The translations under genes and the position numbers were made by a program. Under the pieces are notes generated by a model that did no database searches, was not told the DNA's origin, and worked only from the letters and a program-made list of their open reading frames with translations. From Polaromonas sp. (lineage in GTDB: Bacteria > Pseudomonadota > Gammaproteobacteria > Burkholderiales > Burkholderiaceae_C), in assembly GCF_012927455.1 (NCBI RefSeq), contig NZ_JABBPE010000002.1, positions 1-64,000 of the forward strand: DNA of 64,000 nt, given 5' to 3'. Shown one piece after another: positions 16,988 through 25,654 of the stretch. Numbering within the stretch: position 1 is the stretch's first letter; the number at the start of each line of letters is the position of its first letter.

Positions 16988-19900
16988 CTAGCTGTTCAGC
17001 TGAGCCCAAAGTTTCTCCAGCCGCTTGATGCTGACCGGTTGTGGTGTGCGCAACTCCTGCGCAAAAAAGCTCACCCGCAGTTCCTCCAGCAGCCAGCGAA
17101 ACTCCTGCATGCGTGCATCCACCGCGCCCTTGCGATCAACCACCAGGCGCCAGTAATGCTGCTCTTGAGGCCGCAATTCAGCCAGGCGGGAGGCGTCGCG
17201 CGCCGGGTCGGCACGCCACTTCTCCAGCCGCAGCGTGATGGCCTTGAGGTAGCGCGGGAAATGCTGCAGTTGCGCGTACGGTGTAATGGTCAGGAAGCGT
17301 TTCGGCACCAGCCGCAGCAGCTGCTGCGCGGCGTCCAGGGCGGCTTCGGCGGCGTTCTTGCTGTCCTTGATTTTTCGCTGGGCCACGGCAAATTCGGTCA
17401 AAATTCCAGCGGCCAGACGCGCGACTTCGCTGGCAATCAGCGTCAACCGCCCTCGCCCATCGTCAATACGCCGTTTGAAGTCGGCTTCGTTGGTCGGCAG
17501 CGGCTCCAGCAGAAAAGCCCGGTCCAGCGCCACGTCAATGATCTGCTGGCGCAACTCTTCGAGCGTTCCGCCGCCCGAGTTGTCGGCGGCGCGGCCGACC
17601 AGCATGTAGGCCGTGGCGGTTTTTTGCAGCTCGGGCAAGTTCTTCTCAAGGTACTTCAGCGCGTCCTTGATCTGCAGCGAAAATAACCGCCGCAAGCCGG
17701 CGCGGTGCTTGGCGGCGGCCGCATCGGGTTCGTCGAACACTTCGATCGTCACGGCATCGCCCAAGTCGATCAGCGCCGGAAAACCAATCAGCGTTTGCGC
17801 CCCCTTGCGGATTTCCATCAGCTCCGGCAACTCGCCAAAGCTCCAGCTGCTGTAGCGCTCGGGTGTCTTAATTGCTATCTTTTCAGGAGCTACTTGCGCC
17901 CGTCCTGATTGGGCTAGAGGCCTATTTGATGCATTATTTGGGGGCGAATCGGTATTTTTGACGAGATCGCGGCCCGGCGCCGTGCCCAGGTTCTTCAAGC
18001 CGGCCAGCGCCTGAAAAGCCCCGCGCGCCTGCGATCCCAGCTCGCCCTTGAGCGCACCCAGATTGCGACCCGTTCCCAGCTGCCGGCCATGCTCGTCCAG
18101 CACGCGAAAGTTCATGAACAGGTGCGGCGCCAGCATGTCCAGCTTCAAGTCGGCGCGCTTGATGTCGATTGATGTCGCGTCGCGCACCCATTTCAAGACC
18201 GCGTCGGTCAGTGAACCTGCGCCAAACAGCTGCGGCTGATTGAGCTGTTCGGCCATGCGGGTTGCCGTATCAGGCAGCGGCACCAGCCGCGAGCGCGGTC
18301 GCTGGTGCAAGGTCTTGATCAGCGCCTGGATTTTGTCCTTCAGCATGCCGGGCACCAGCCATTCGCAGCGCTCCTCGTTCACCTGGTTCAACGCAAACAG
18401 CGGCACATCGACCGTCACGCCGTCTTTGGTGTCGCCCGGTTCGTGCAGGTAAGTCGTCGTGCAGTCCACGCCACCCAGCCGAAGCGTTTTGGGGAAGGAC
18501 TGCGTGGTGATGCCAGCGGCTTCATGGCGCATCAATTCATCGCGCGTCAGCAGCAGCAATCCGGCCTGCTTTTTGACATCGTGCTTGTACCAGCTCTCAC
18601 AGCTGGCGCCGCTGCATATTTCGGCCGGCAACTGCTGGTCGTAAAAGGCGTAGATCAGCTCTTCATCGACCAGCACGTCCTGGCGGCGCGCTTTGTGCTC
18701 CAGGTCCTGTACCTGGCTTATCAGCTTCAGGTTGGCAGCCAGAAACGGCAGCTTGGTGTCCCAATTGCCGGCCACCAGCGCTTCGCGAATGAAAATTTCA
18801 CGCGCTGTCACCGGGTCAACGCGCCCAAAGTTGACGCGCCTGCCGTTGTAAACCACCAGGCCGTAAAGCGTGGCACGCTCCAAAGCCGTCACCTGCGCAG
18901 CTTTTTTCTCCCAATGCGGATCGAGCAGTTGCTTATTCAAAAGATGGCCGGCCACCTGCTCTATCCACTGCGGCTCGATGTTGGCAATGCCCCGGCCAAA
19001 CAGGCGCGTGGTTTCGACCAGCTCGGCCGCCACAATCCAGCGGCCCGGCTTCTTGCTGAGCTTGGCGCCGGGATGGCGGTAAAACTTGATGCCGCGCGCG
19101 CCCAAGTACCAGTCTTCCTCGTCGCTCTTGCAGCCGATGTTGCCCAGCAAACCGCACAGCATGGACAGGTGCAGCTGCTCGTAGCTGGCGGGCCTGTCGT
19201 TGAGGTGCCAGCCCTGCTCGCCCACCACGGTGTGCAATTGCGAGTGGATGTCGCGCCACTCGCGCACGCGCCGGATGTTGACGAAGTTTTCGCGCAACAG
19301 GGTTTCGTACTGGCGATTCGTCAGCTTATGAACCGCGTCATGGCCGCCACGCGCGACTCCCAGCCACTTCCACAGCCGCAGGTAGCCGCTGAATTCACTC
19401 TTTTCATCGTCGAACTTGGCATGCGCCTGGTCGGCCTGCGCTTGCCGGTCCATGGGGCGATCGCGCACGTCCTGCACGCTGAGCGCGCTCGCAATCACCA
19501 GCACTTCGTCCAGCGCCTGCCGGTCTTTCGCTTCCAGAATCATGCGGCCGACACGCGGGTCCAGCGGCAGCTTGGCCAGCGTACGGCCTACCGGCGTCAG
19601 TTCGTTGTCGTCATCGACCGCGCCGAGTTCGGCCAGCAGCTGGTAGCCGTCCGCAATGGCGCGGCGCTGCGGTGGCTCGATGAAGGCAAAGTCCTCTATC
19701 GTTCCCAGGTGCAGCGCCTTCATGCGCAGGATTACCGAGGCCAGCGAACTGCGTAAAATTTCTGGGTCGGTAAAGCGCGGCCGGCCCAGAAAATCCTGCT
19801 CGTCATACAGGCGTATGCAGATGCCGTCGGCCACCCGGCCGCAGCGCCCGGCACGCTGGTTGGCCGCAGCTTGCGACACCGGCTCGACCATCAACTGCTC

Positions 19901-21085
19901 GACCTTGCTCCTGAAACTGTAGCGCTTGACGCGCGCTGTGCCTGCGTCAATGACGTATCTGATGCCTGGAACTGTTAATGAAGTCTCGGCCACATTGGTC
20001 GCCAGCACAATGCGCCGCCCGCTGTGACTGTCAAAGATCCGGTCCTGTTCGGCCTGGCTCAGGCGGGCAAACAGCGGCAGCACTTCGGCGTTACGGTTCA
20101 GTGGCTGGTGCGAAAGATGCTTGCGCAAATGGTCGGCGGCTTCACGAATCTCGCGCTCGCCGGGCAGAAAAATCAGGATGTCGCCGGCACTGTGCGGGCT
20201 CAGCCAGAGCTCGTCCACCGCGTCCGCAATGGCGTTGTTCAAGTCGTAATCGCGTGACTCTTCATAAGGCCGCCAGCGCTGCTCGACCGGAAACATCCGG
20301 CCCGACACCATGATGACCGGCGCTGGCACCATAGGCCCCCACGCTCCGCGCTGCGCGTCGTCGCGAGGCCCTGCAGGCCGCGGCTCGCGAGACGCTTCGC
20401 CTCTGTCGCCTGTCCAAGCCTGCTCAAGCAGGCTTGGAGCCGCAGGCTCCAGCCCCTCGGGGACGTCGCTTGGCTTGGGGCGGCCCAGTGCTGGCGCGGC
20501 AAAGTAATCAGCAAAGCGCTGCGCGTCAATCGTCGCCGAGGTGATGACGACCTTCAAGTCGGGCCGGCGCGGCAGCAGCTGGCGCAGGTAGCCCAGCAAA
20601 AAATCGATGTTCAGGCTGCGCTCATGCGCCTCGTCAATGATGATGGTGTCGTAGGCGCGCAGCAGCGGGTCGGTCTGCGTTTCGGCCAGCAAGATGCCGT
20701 CGGTCATCAGCTTGACGGAGGCATCGCGGCTTAAGCGGTCTTGAAATCGCACTTTGTAGCCGACCACATCGCCCAAAGGCGTTTTCAGCTCTTCGGCGAT
20801 GCGCTTGGCAACGCTGGATGCAGCAATGCGACGCGGCTGCGTGTGGCCAATCAGCTTGCCTTGGCCAGCCGGATAATTGAGCTTGCCGCGCCCCATGGCC
20901 AGCGCAATTTTGGGCAATTGCGTGGTTTTGCCTGAGCCGGTCTCGCCGCAGACGATGATGACCTGGTGCGCCGTGAGCGCGGCGGTGATGTCGTCGCGCT
21001 TGCCTGAAACCGGCAAAGATTCAGGAAAGGTGATGGCTAGCTGGGACAAGGAGGAGAGCAAGGACACAACGACAGTTAAAGCCAT
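16988..21085 (-). CDS. hrpA: ATP-dependent RNA helicase HrpA (DEAH box)
   Basis: 1365 residues. Motif I is GETGSGKTTQ (47-56), motif II DEAH at 151-154, motif III SAT at 183-185. After these come the helicase C, HA2 and OB regions and the long HrpA-specific C-terminal domain. In E. coli HrpA acts on stalled ribosomes and mRNA processing. Two stretches look inserted and match dispersed repeats: residues ~199-254 (low-complexity, Pro/Arg/Ala rich, between the SAT motif and VSGRMFPVEQRW), and a segment near 17871-17930 encoding NRPLAQSGRAQVAPEKIAIK. Both keep the frame. The gene is monocistronic. Confidence 0.95.
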   Translation of the reverse strand: MALTVVVSLLSSLSQLAITFPESLPVSGKRDDITAALTAHQVIIVCGETGSGKTTQLPKIALAMGRGKLNYPAGQGKLIGHTQPRRIAASSVAKRIAEELKTPLGDVVGYKVRFQDRLSRDASVKLMTDGILLAETQTDPLLRAYDTIIIDEAHERSLNIDFLLGYLRQLLPRRPDLKVVITSATIDAQRFADYFAAPALGRPKPSDVPEGLEPAAPSLLEQAWTGDRGEASREPRPAGPRDDAQRGAWGPMVPAPVIMVSGRMFPVEQRWRPYEESRDYDLNNAIADAVDELWLSPHSAGDILIFLPGEREIREAADHLRKHLSHQPLNRNAEVLPLFARLSQAEQDRIFDSHSGRRIVLATNVAETSLTVPGIRYVIDAGTARVKRYSFRSKVEQLMVEPVSQAAANQRAGRCGRVADGICIRLYDEQDFLGRPRFTDPEILRSSLASVILRMKALHLGTIEDFAFIEPPQRRAIADGYQLLAELGAVDDDNELTPVGRTLAKLPLDPRVGRMILEAKDRQALDEVLVIASALSVQDVRDRPMDRQAQADQAHAKFDDEKSEFSGYLRLWKWLGVARGGHDAVHKLTNRQYETLLRENFVNIRRVREWRDIHSQLHTVVGEQGWHLNDRPASYEQLHLSMLCGLLGNIGCKSDEEDWYLGARGIKFYRHPGAKLSKKPGRWIVAAELVETTRLFGRGIANIEPQWIEQVAGHLLNKQLLDPHWEKKAAQVTALERATLYGLVVYNGRRVNFGRVDPVTAREIFIREALVAGNWDTKLPFLAANLKLISQVQDLEHKARRQDVLVDEELIYAFYDQQLPAEICSGASCESWYKHDVKKQAGLLLLTRDELMRHEAAGITTQSFPKTLRLGGVDCTTTYLHEPGDTKDGVTVDVPLFALNQVNEERCEWLVPGMLKDKIQALIKTLHQRPRSRLVPLPDTATRMAEQLNQPQLFGAGSLTDAVLKWVRDATSIDIKRADLKLDMLAPHLFMNFRVLDEHGRQLGTGRNLGALKGELGSQARGAFQALAGLKNLGTAPGRDLVKNTDSPPNNASNRPLAQSGRAQVAPEKIAIKTPERYSSWSFGELPELMEIRKGAQTLIGFPALIDLGDAVTIEVFDEPDAAAAKHRAGLRRLFSLQIKDALKYLEKNLPELQKTATAYMLVGRAADNSGGGTLEELRQQIIDVALDRAFLLEPLPTNEADFKRRIDDGRGRLTLIASEVARLAAGILTEFAVAQRKIKDSKNAAEAALDAAQQLLRLVPKRFLTITPYAQLQHFPRYLKAITLRLEKWRADPARDASRLAELRPQEQHYWRLVVDRKGAVDARMQEFRWLLEELRVSFFAQELRTPQPVSIKRLEKLWAQLNS
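17871..17930 (+). repeat. Dispersed repeat copy a (inside hrpA)
   Basis: Contains GCTACTTGCGCCCGTCCTG then ATTGGGCTAGAGGCCTATTT: the stem GCCC-N9-GGGC with loop GTCCTGATT, followed by TAGAGGCC. It lies in-frame within hrpA on the opposite strand and encodes the NRPLAQSGRAQV segment. Confidence 0.85.
20338..20480. repeat. Palindrome-rich insertion in hrpA
   Basis: Contains an 11-bp perfect inverted repeat around CA (20414-20437, arms CCAAGCCTGCT/AGCAGGCTTGG) followed by GGAGCC-GCA-GGCTCC (20436-20450), and further GC-rich short palindromes. It corresponds to an in-frame insert of about 50 residues in HrpA. It has the character of a REP-like dispersed element, although only this copy lies in the window. 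Confidence 0.6.
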
Positions 21086-21196
21086 TGATTATCGGTGTTC
21101 CTTCACGCTCAGGCGTCTGCGCGGGTATGTCGCAGCCATGGCACATTCATGCTGGAGCCATGTCAGTTTTTTTGGAGATGCCTGGTGGCGGCACGC

Positions 21197-22429
21197 TCAT
21201 GATGGCCTAATGACGGGCATCGCGACAATTTCTCCGCTTTTTTCATCGAACCAGGCGACCCTGCTCGGGTAGCTCCAGGCCGTGCGCGCCATACCCCGGC
21301 CCTTCGCAACAGCGCTTGCGGAGCGCGCATCGGCCTTGGACACTCTAAGCACGCCCACCCCGACATCGGCGGCCCAGCGGGTGCGCTGTTTTTGCTGGTG
21401 CTCCAACACGTGCGCGTCAAAGCCGGTATTAAGTGCCACGGACTTGGACAAATGCGCCTGCACCCTGCGCGCCAGCTGTATCAGCGCGCCGCTGTCCCTG
21501 CAGTTGTACTGCAGCAGCAAAAACCCGTCTTCACCAAGACGGCCCATATCCACATGGCCGGGCATCGTGCGCCGCAGACGACCGGCGCAGACGAACAACG
21601 CGTGGTTCACCGCCGCCAGGCCGTACAGCTTTTCGAGCGTGTACAAGTTGGCGATGGTGACCACAATCATGCCCAGCGGAACCGGGTCGTCATGGTAAAG
21701 CTTGAACGCGGCAGCCACCATGTTGCCGGTTTCGGCGTGCGTGCGCATGCGCGTCACCGGGTCATAGCCGGGCCCGTGCGCCAACACCTCTTTGAGCTCG
21801 AAAAGGTAAAAGTAACGCAGCCACAACACCGATGCCATGGATGCGAGGTAAGCCGTGCCAGCGACGGCGCTAACCGCATGCACCTGCCAGGGGACATGCG
21901 CCCGGTCCAGCGCGATCCAGCTAAGCCCAATCAAGGCCACCAGCATGAAGCAAAGGCCGGCTACCGCCACTCTGGCCAGTCGCTCGCCGCGCACTGCGCT
22001 GCACAAGGTCAAAAACAGCGCCTCCGCACCAAGCAGGCAGGCCATGGCAGCGCCCAGGGCCAGCGCCTGCAGCGGCGGCAGCAACCAGCCGACTCCCATC
22101 ACCCCCCCGGCCAACACCGCCAGTGCCAGACTGGTGCGGCGCCGGGTGGCAGCTTGGCGCAAGACGCCGAGTACGGAAAAAAGCATGTAGGCCAGCAGCG
22201 CCGAGACCACGCTGGCAATATGCGCCAGCAAACGCGCCAGCGTGTCGGCGTCCTCAATCGGCAGTCCGCCCAGAAAAGCCAACACAAAAAAAGCCGAAGC
22301 TAGCGCCGACACAGCAGAGTTTCGCGCAATGCGCCGCACGGAATGTCTGAAGGCAAACGCCGAGGCGGCCAGCATCAAAGCGGTAGCCCCGAAATAGCAG
22401 CCCCAAAAACCTATGACAAGTTGTTCCAT
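21197..22429 (-). CDS. Membrane protein with degenerate GGDEF domain
   Basis: 410 residues. Residues 1-~215 contain about seven hydrophobic segments. A GGDEF-like domain follows (YDPVTRMRTHAETGNMV; MIVVTIANLYTLEKLYGLAAVNHAL), but the active-site motif is LGEDGF instead of GG(D/E)EF, and the conserved Asp of the D-x-L-T entry is altered to YDPVTRM. It is therefore unlikely to make cyclic di-GMP and may be a receptor or scaffold. It stands alone between hrpA (same strand) and argA (divergent). Confidence 0.75.
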   Translation of the reverse strand: MEQLVIGFWGCYFGATALMLAASAFAFRHSVRRIARNSAVSALASAFFVLAFLGGLPIEDADTLARLLAHIASVVSALLAYMLFSVLGVLRQAATRRRTSLALAVLAGGVMGVGWLLPPLQALALGAAMACLLGAEALFLTLCSAVRGERLARVAVAGLCFMLVALIGLSWIALDRAHVPWQVHAVSAVAGTAYLASMASVLWLRYFYLFELKEVLAHGPGYDPVTRMRTHAETGNMVAAAFKLYHDDPVPLGMIVVTIANLYTLEKLYGLAAVNHALFVCAGRLRRTMPGHVDMGRLGEDGFLLLQYNCRDSGALIQLARRVQAHLSKSVALNTGFDAHVLEHQQKQRTRWAADVGVGVLRVSKADARSASAVAKGRGMARTAWSYPSRVAWFDEKSGEIVAMPVIRPS

Positions 22430-22650
22430 AGGCTTGAACCATACCTCTTTCGTACTCGTTGATCGGTGGCATATTGCACACTTAGGCCCACGGCGTCGTC
22501 CCTTACACTAATAAAAATCCTGGTTTTATCTCAGGAAAACAGCACCAACCCTGCCCCGCCTTCCTCAAGTGGGTCAAGTTCGCCGGATTTGTCGATTTCC
22601 GCTCGATTGTCTCCACTTTCCCGATTTCCCCTGACCCCGAAAGCGAGCCC

Positions 22651-24000
22651 ATGCCTGCCGTCTTCAATTTCACCTTCGTTCCCTGGTTTCGCTCGGTGGC
22701 GCCTTACATCCACACGCACCGTGGCAAGACTTTTGTGGTCGGTATTGCCGGCGAGGCGATTGCTGCCGGCAAGCTGCAGCACATTGCGCAGGATCTGGCG
22801 CTGATTCAAAGCATGGGCGTGAAGATTGTGCTGGTGCACGGTTTTCGCCCGCAAGTCAATGAACAACTGCAGGCCAAGGGTCATGCAGCCAAATACTCGC
22901 ACGGCATGCGCATCACCGATGAAGTCGCGCTCGACAGCGCTCAGGAAGCGGCCGGCCAGCTGCGCTACGAAATTGAGGCAGCCTTCAGCCAGGGCCTGCC
23001 CAACACTCCCATGGCGGGCTCCACCGTGCGGGTGATTTCCGGCAATTTCATCACCGCGCGCCCGGTTGGCATTCTCGATGGCGTGGATTTCCAGCACTCG
23101 GGCATGGTGCGCAAAGTCGATACCGCCGCCATCGGCCGCGTGCTGGACTTTGGCGCCATGGTGTTGTTGTCGCCCTTCGGTTTTTCACCAACCGGTGAGG
23201 CCTTCAATCTGACCATGGAAGAGGTCGCCACCTCGGTAGCGATTGCCATGCAGGCCGACAAACTGCTTTTTTTGACCGAGATTCCCGGGATTCGCGTGCA
23301 GCATGACCAGCCCGCCAGCGACGACAACCCGATAGGCACCGAGCTGCCGCTGGCAGCGGCAGAAAAGCTGCTGGCGACCTTGCCGCCCGGCGAAAACCCG
23401 ACCGACACCGCGTTTTATCTGCAGCACTGCGTCACGGCCTGCAAGGCCGGCGTCGAGCGCAGCCACATCCTGCCCTTTGCGGTCGATGGCTCGCTGTTGC
23501 TGGAAATTTACGTACACGACGGCATTGGCACCATGGTGGTCGATGAAAAGCTCGAATCCCTGCGCGAAGCCACCGGGGATGATGTCGCCGGCATCCTGCA
23601 GCTGATAGAGCCCTTTGAAAACGACGGCACGCTGGTCAAGCGCAGCCGCACCGAGATTGAACGCGACGCCGACCACTACACCATCGTCGAACACGACAGC
23701 GTGATCTTTGCCTGCGCCGCGCTTTACCCCTACCCCGAAGCGAAAACCGGCGAAATGGCCGCGCTGACCGTATCGCCGCAAAGCCAGGGCCAGGGCGATG
23801 GCGAAAAAATCCTCAAGCGCATAGAGCAGCGCGCTCGCGCCGCCGGCCTGCAAAGCATTTTTGTGCTGACCACGCGCACCATGCACTGGTTCATCAAGCG
23901 CGGCTTCGTGCAGGTTGACCCGGCCTGGCTGCCCGAAGCACGCAAGCGAAACTACAACCTGAATCGCAAAAGTCTGGTGCTGGTCAAGAAGCTGGGCTGA
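22651..24000 (+). CDS. argA: N-acetylglutamate synthase ArgA
   Basis: 449 residues: an N-terminal amino-acid-kinase-like domain (VVGIAGEAIAAGKLQHIAQD, KIVLVHGFRPQVNEQL) that carries arginine feedback control, and a C-terminal GNAT acetyltransferase (VSPQSQGQGDGEKILKRIEQRA, LTTRTMHWFIKRGFVQVD). It catalyses the first step of arginine synthesis, acetyl-CoA + glutamate to N-acetylglutamate. The length equals the classical ArgA form. Several alternative upstream starts exist; the ATG at 22651 fits the family N-terminus. Confidence 0.93.
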   Translation: MPAVFNFTFVPWFRSVAPYIHTHRGKTFVVGIAGEAIAAGKLQHIAQDLALIQSMGVKIVLVHGFRPQVNEQLQAKGHAAKYSHGMRITDEVALDSAQEAAGQLRYEIEAAFSQGLPNTPMAGSTVRVISGNFITARPVGILDGVDFQHSGMVRKVDTAAIGRVLDFGAMVLLSPFGFSPTGEAFNLTMEEVATSVAIAMQADKLLFLTEIPGIRVQHDQPASDDNPIGTELPLAAAEKLLATLPPGENPTDTAFYLQHCVTACKAGVERSHILPFAVDGSLLLEIYVHDGIGTMVVDEKLESLREATGDDVAGILQLIEPFENDGTLVKRSRTEIERDADHYTIVEHDSVIFACAALYPYPEAKTGEMAALTVSPQSQGQGDGEKILKRIEQRARAAGLQSIFVLTTRTMHWFIKRGFVQVDPAWLPEARKRNYNLNRKSLVLVKKLG

Positions 24001-24160
24001 GGCGCGCCCGGAGCGGCTTTTGCCTGATCTGGCGTCTGCCAGCCTGCCTGGCGATGGCCTGAACGCCTTTTTCATCCTGCTCTTGCGTCTGTTTCTCCTA
24101 CACGAAGAAGAGAAACCGCTGGCAAAGTAGCACTCTTTTTTCGCCTAGCATCGCGCGATC

Positions 24161-24892
24161 TTGGAGAGTTTCTTGGACAGCCCGGCGCAAATCCCTCTGA
24201 CCCGTGAAGTACGCATTCCCTGCTGCGACGCCTGGCTTGGCGGCGATCTAGCCTTGCCCCCCGACTTCTGTGGCCTGGTGCTGTTTGCGCACAGCAGTGG
24301 CAATGGCCGCTTCAGCCCGCGCAACCGCCAGATTGCGCAAAAGCTCCAGCGGGCCGGCATCGCCACCTTGCTGTTCGATCTGCTGACGGCGCAGGAAGAA
24401 GAGGTCGATTTTTATACCCGTGAACACCGCTTTGACATGGCGTTGCTGACCCAGCGTATGCACGATGCCACCGACTGGGTGTCCGCGCAGGCGGACTTGC
24501 AGCACGCGCCCATCGGCTACTTTGGTGCCAGTACCGGCAGCGCCGCAGCGCTGATTGCCGCAGCCCGGCTGGCTGATCGCGTCGCCGCCGTGGTGTCGCG
24601 CGGCGGCCGTCCTGACCTGGCCGGGCCCGACACGCTGGCCGCCGTCAAGGCGCCCACCTTGCTGATCGTTGGTCGCGCCGACCATGGGGTGATTGATCTC
24701 AATGGCCAGGCCTATGAACATCTGAGCTGCCACCGGCGGCTGGCCATCGTCGCCGGCGCCACCCATCGGTTAGTGCAACGTGACGCGCTGGAACAGGTGT
24801 CCGAGCTGGCGGCATCATGGTTCACCAAGTACCTGCCAAAAGGGAAATGCGTGGCGCCTGACGGGCAGACGCAACACCCCGGACACGCCTGA
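24161..24892 (+). CDS. Dienelactone hydrolase-like alpha/beta hydrolase
   Basis: 243 residues from a TTG start. Features: LVLFAHSSGNGRFSPRN (oxyanion-hole region), nucleophile elbow GASTGS, the acid residue region LLIVGRADHGVIDLN and the catalytic His in GATHRL. Substrate unknown. It overlaps the downstream phosphoribosyltransferase by 1 bp. In other bacteria these two domains occur as neighbours or fused, so they probably act together in an unknown pathway. The TTG start is uncertain; another TTG lies 12 bp downstream. Confidence 0.8.
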   Translation: MESFLDSPAQIPLTREVRIPCCDAWLGGDLALPPDFCGLVLFAHSSGNGRFSPRNRQIAQKLQRAGIATLLFDLLTAQEEEVDFYTREHRFDMALLTQRMHDATDWVSAQADLQHAPIGYFGASTGSAAALIAAARLADRVAAVVSRGGRPDLAGPDTLAAVKAPTLLIVGRADHGVIDLNGQAYEHLSCHRRLAIVAGATHRLVQRDALEQVSELAASWFTKYLPKGKCVAPDGQTQHPGHA

Positions 24893-25560
24893 TGATGGGG
24901 CTGCCCCTGCCCTTTCGCGACCGTCGCCACGCCGGCTGCGTACTGGCCCAAAAGCTGGCGCATTACCGCGGCCGCCCCGACCTGCTGGTCCTTGCCTTGC
25001 CGCGCGGCGGGGTCGCCGTGGGCTTTGAGGTGGCGCGCGCGCTGCAAGCCCCGCTGGACATTTTTATGGTGCGCAAGCTCGGCTTTCCCGGCCAGGAGGA
25101 ATACGCCATGGGCGCAATCGCCAGCGGCGGCGTGCGCGTCATGAATAGCCTGCCCGGCCTCACGGTTTCGCCCAAAGTGGTGGCCGCAGTCGTCGCGCGC
25201 GAACAGGCCGAGTTGCTGCGGCGCGAGCGGCTCTACCGCGGCGAGCGTCCGGCGATCAGCGTGGCGGGCCGTTGCGTGATCGTGGTCGATGATGGGCTGG
25301 CGACCGGCGCCACCATGCGCGCGGCGTTGCAGGCGATTCGCCAGCAGCAGCCGGCTTGCCTGGTGGCAGCTGTGCCGGTGGGCGACAAGGACAGCTGCCA
25401 GGCGCTGCGGGAAGAGGCCGATGAAGTGGTCTGCGCCGCCATGCCGCAGCCGTTTCGTGCCGTTGGTCTGTGGTACGAGGATTTTCCACAGGCCAGTGAC
25501 GATGAGGTGCGCTCGTTGCTTGAGGAGGCTCGGCGCGCGCAGGCCCGGGCCGGACAGTGA
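24892..25560 (+). CDS. Phosphoribosyltransferase family protein
   Basis: 222 residues with the type I PRTase PRPP loop CVIVVDDGLATGATMRAAL, preceded by LALPRGGVAVGFEVARAL and MVRKLGFPGQEEYAMGAIA. These proteins transfer or bind the phosphoribosyl group of PRPP; this subfamily has no known substrate and usually sits beside a dienelactone hydrolase-like gene, as here. It is convergent with dnaE2, with a 94-bp gap. Confidence 0.85.
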   Translation: MMGLPLPFRDRRHAGCVLAQKLAHYRGRPDLLVLALPRGGVAVGFEVARALQAPLDIFMVRKLGFPGQEEYAMGAIASGGVRVMNSLPGLTVSPKVVAAVVAREQAELLRRERLYRGERPAISVAGRCVIVVDDGLATGATMRAALQAIRQQQPACLVAAVPVGDKDSCQALREEADEVVCAAMPQPFRAVGLWYEDFPQASDDEVRSLLEEARRAQARAGQ

Positions 25561-25654
25561 AAGGCCGTTAAGGATCGGGGTAATAGGCGAAAACTCCCTG
25601 GCACGGCACGGCACGCAGACGTCGTAGCTGGCCGCGCCGCAGGTATCTTTGCGC

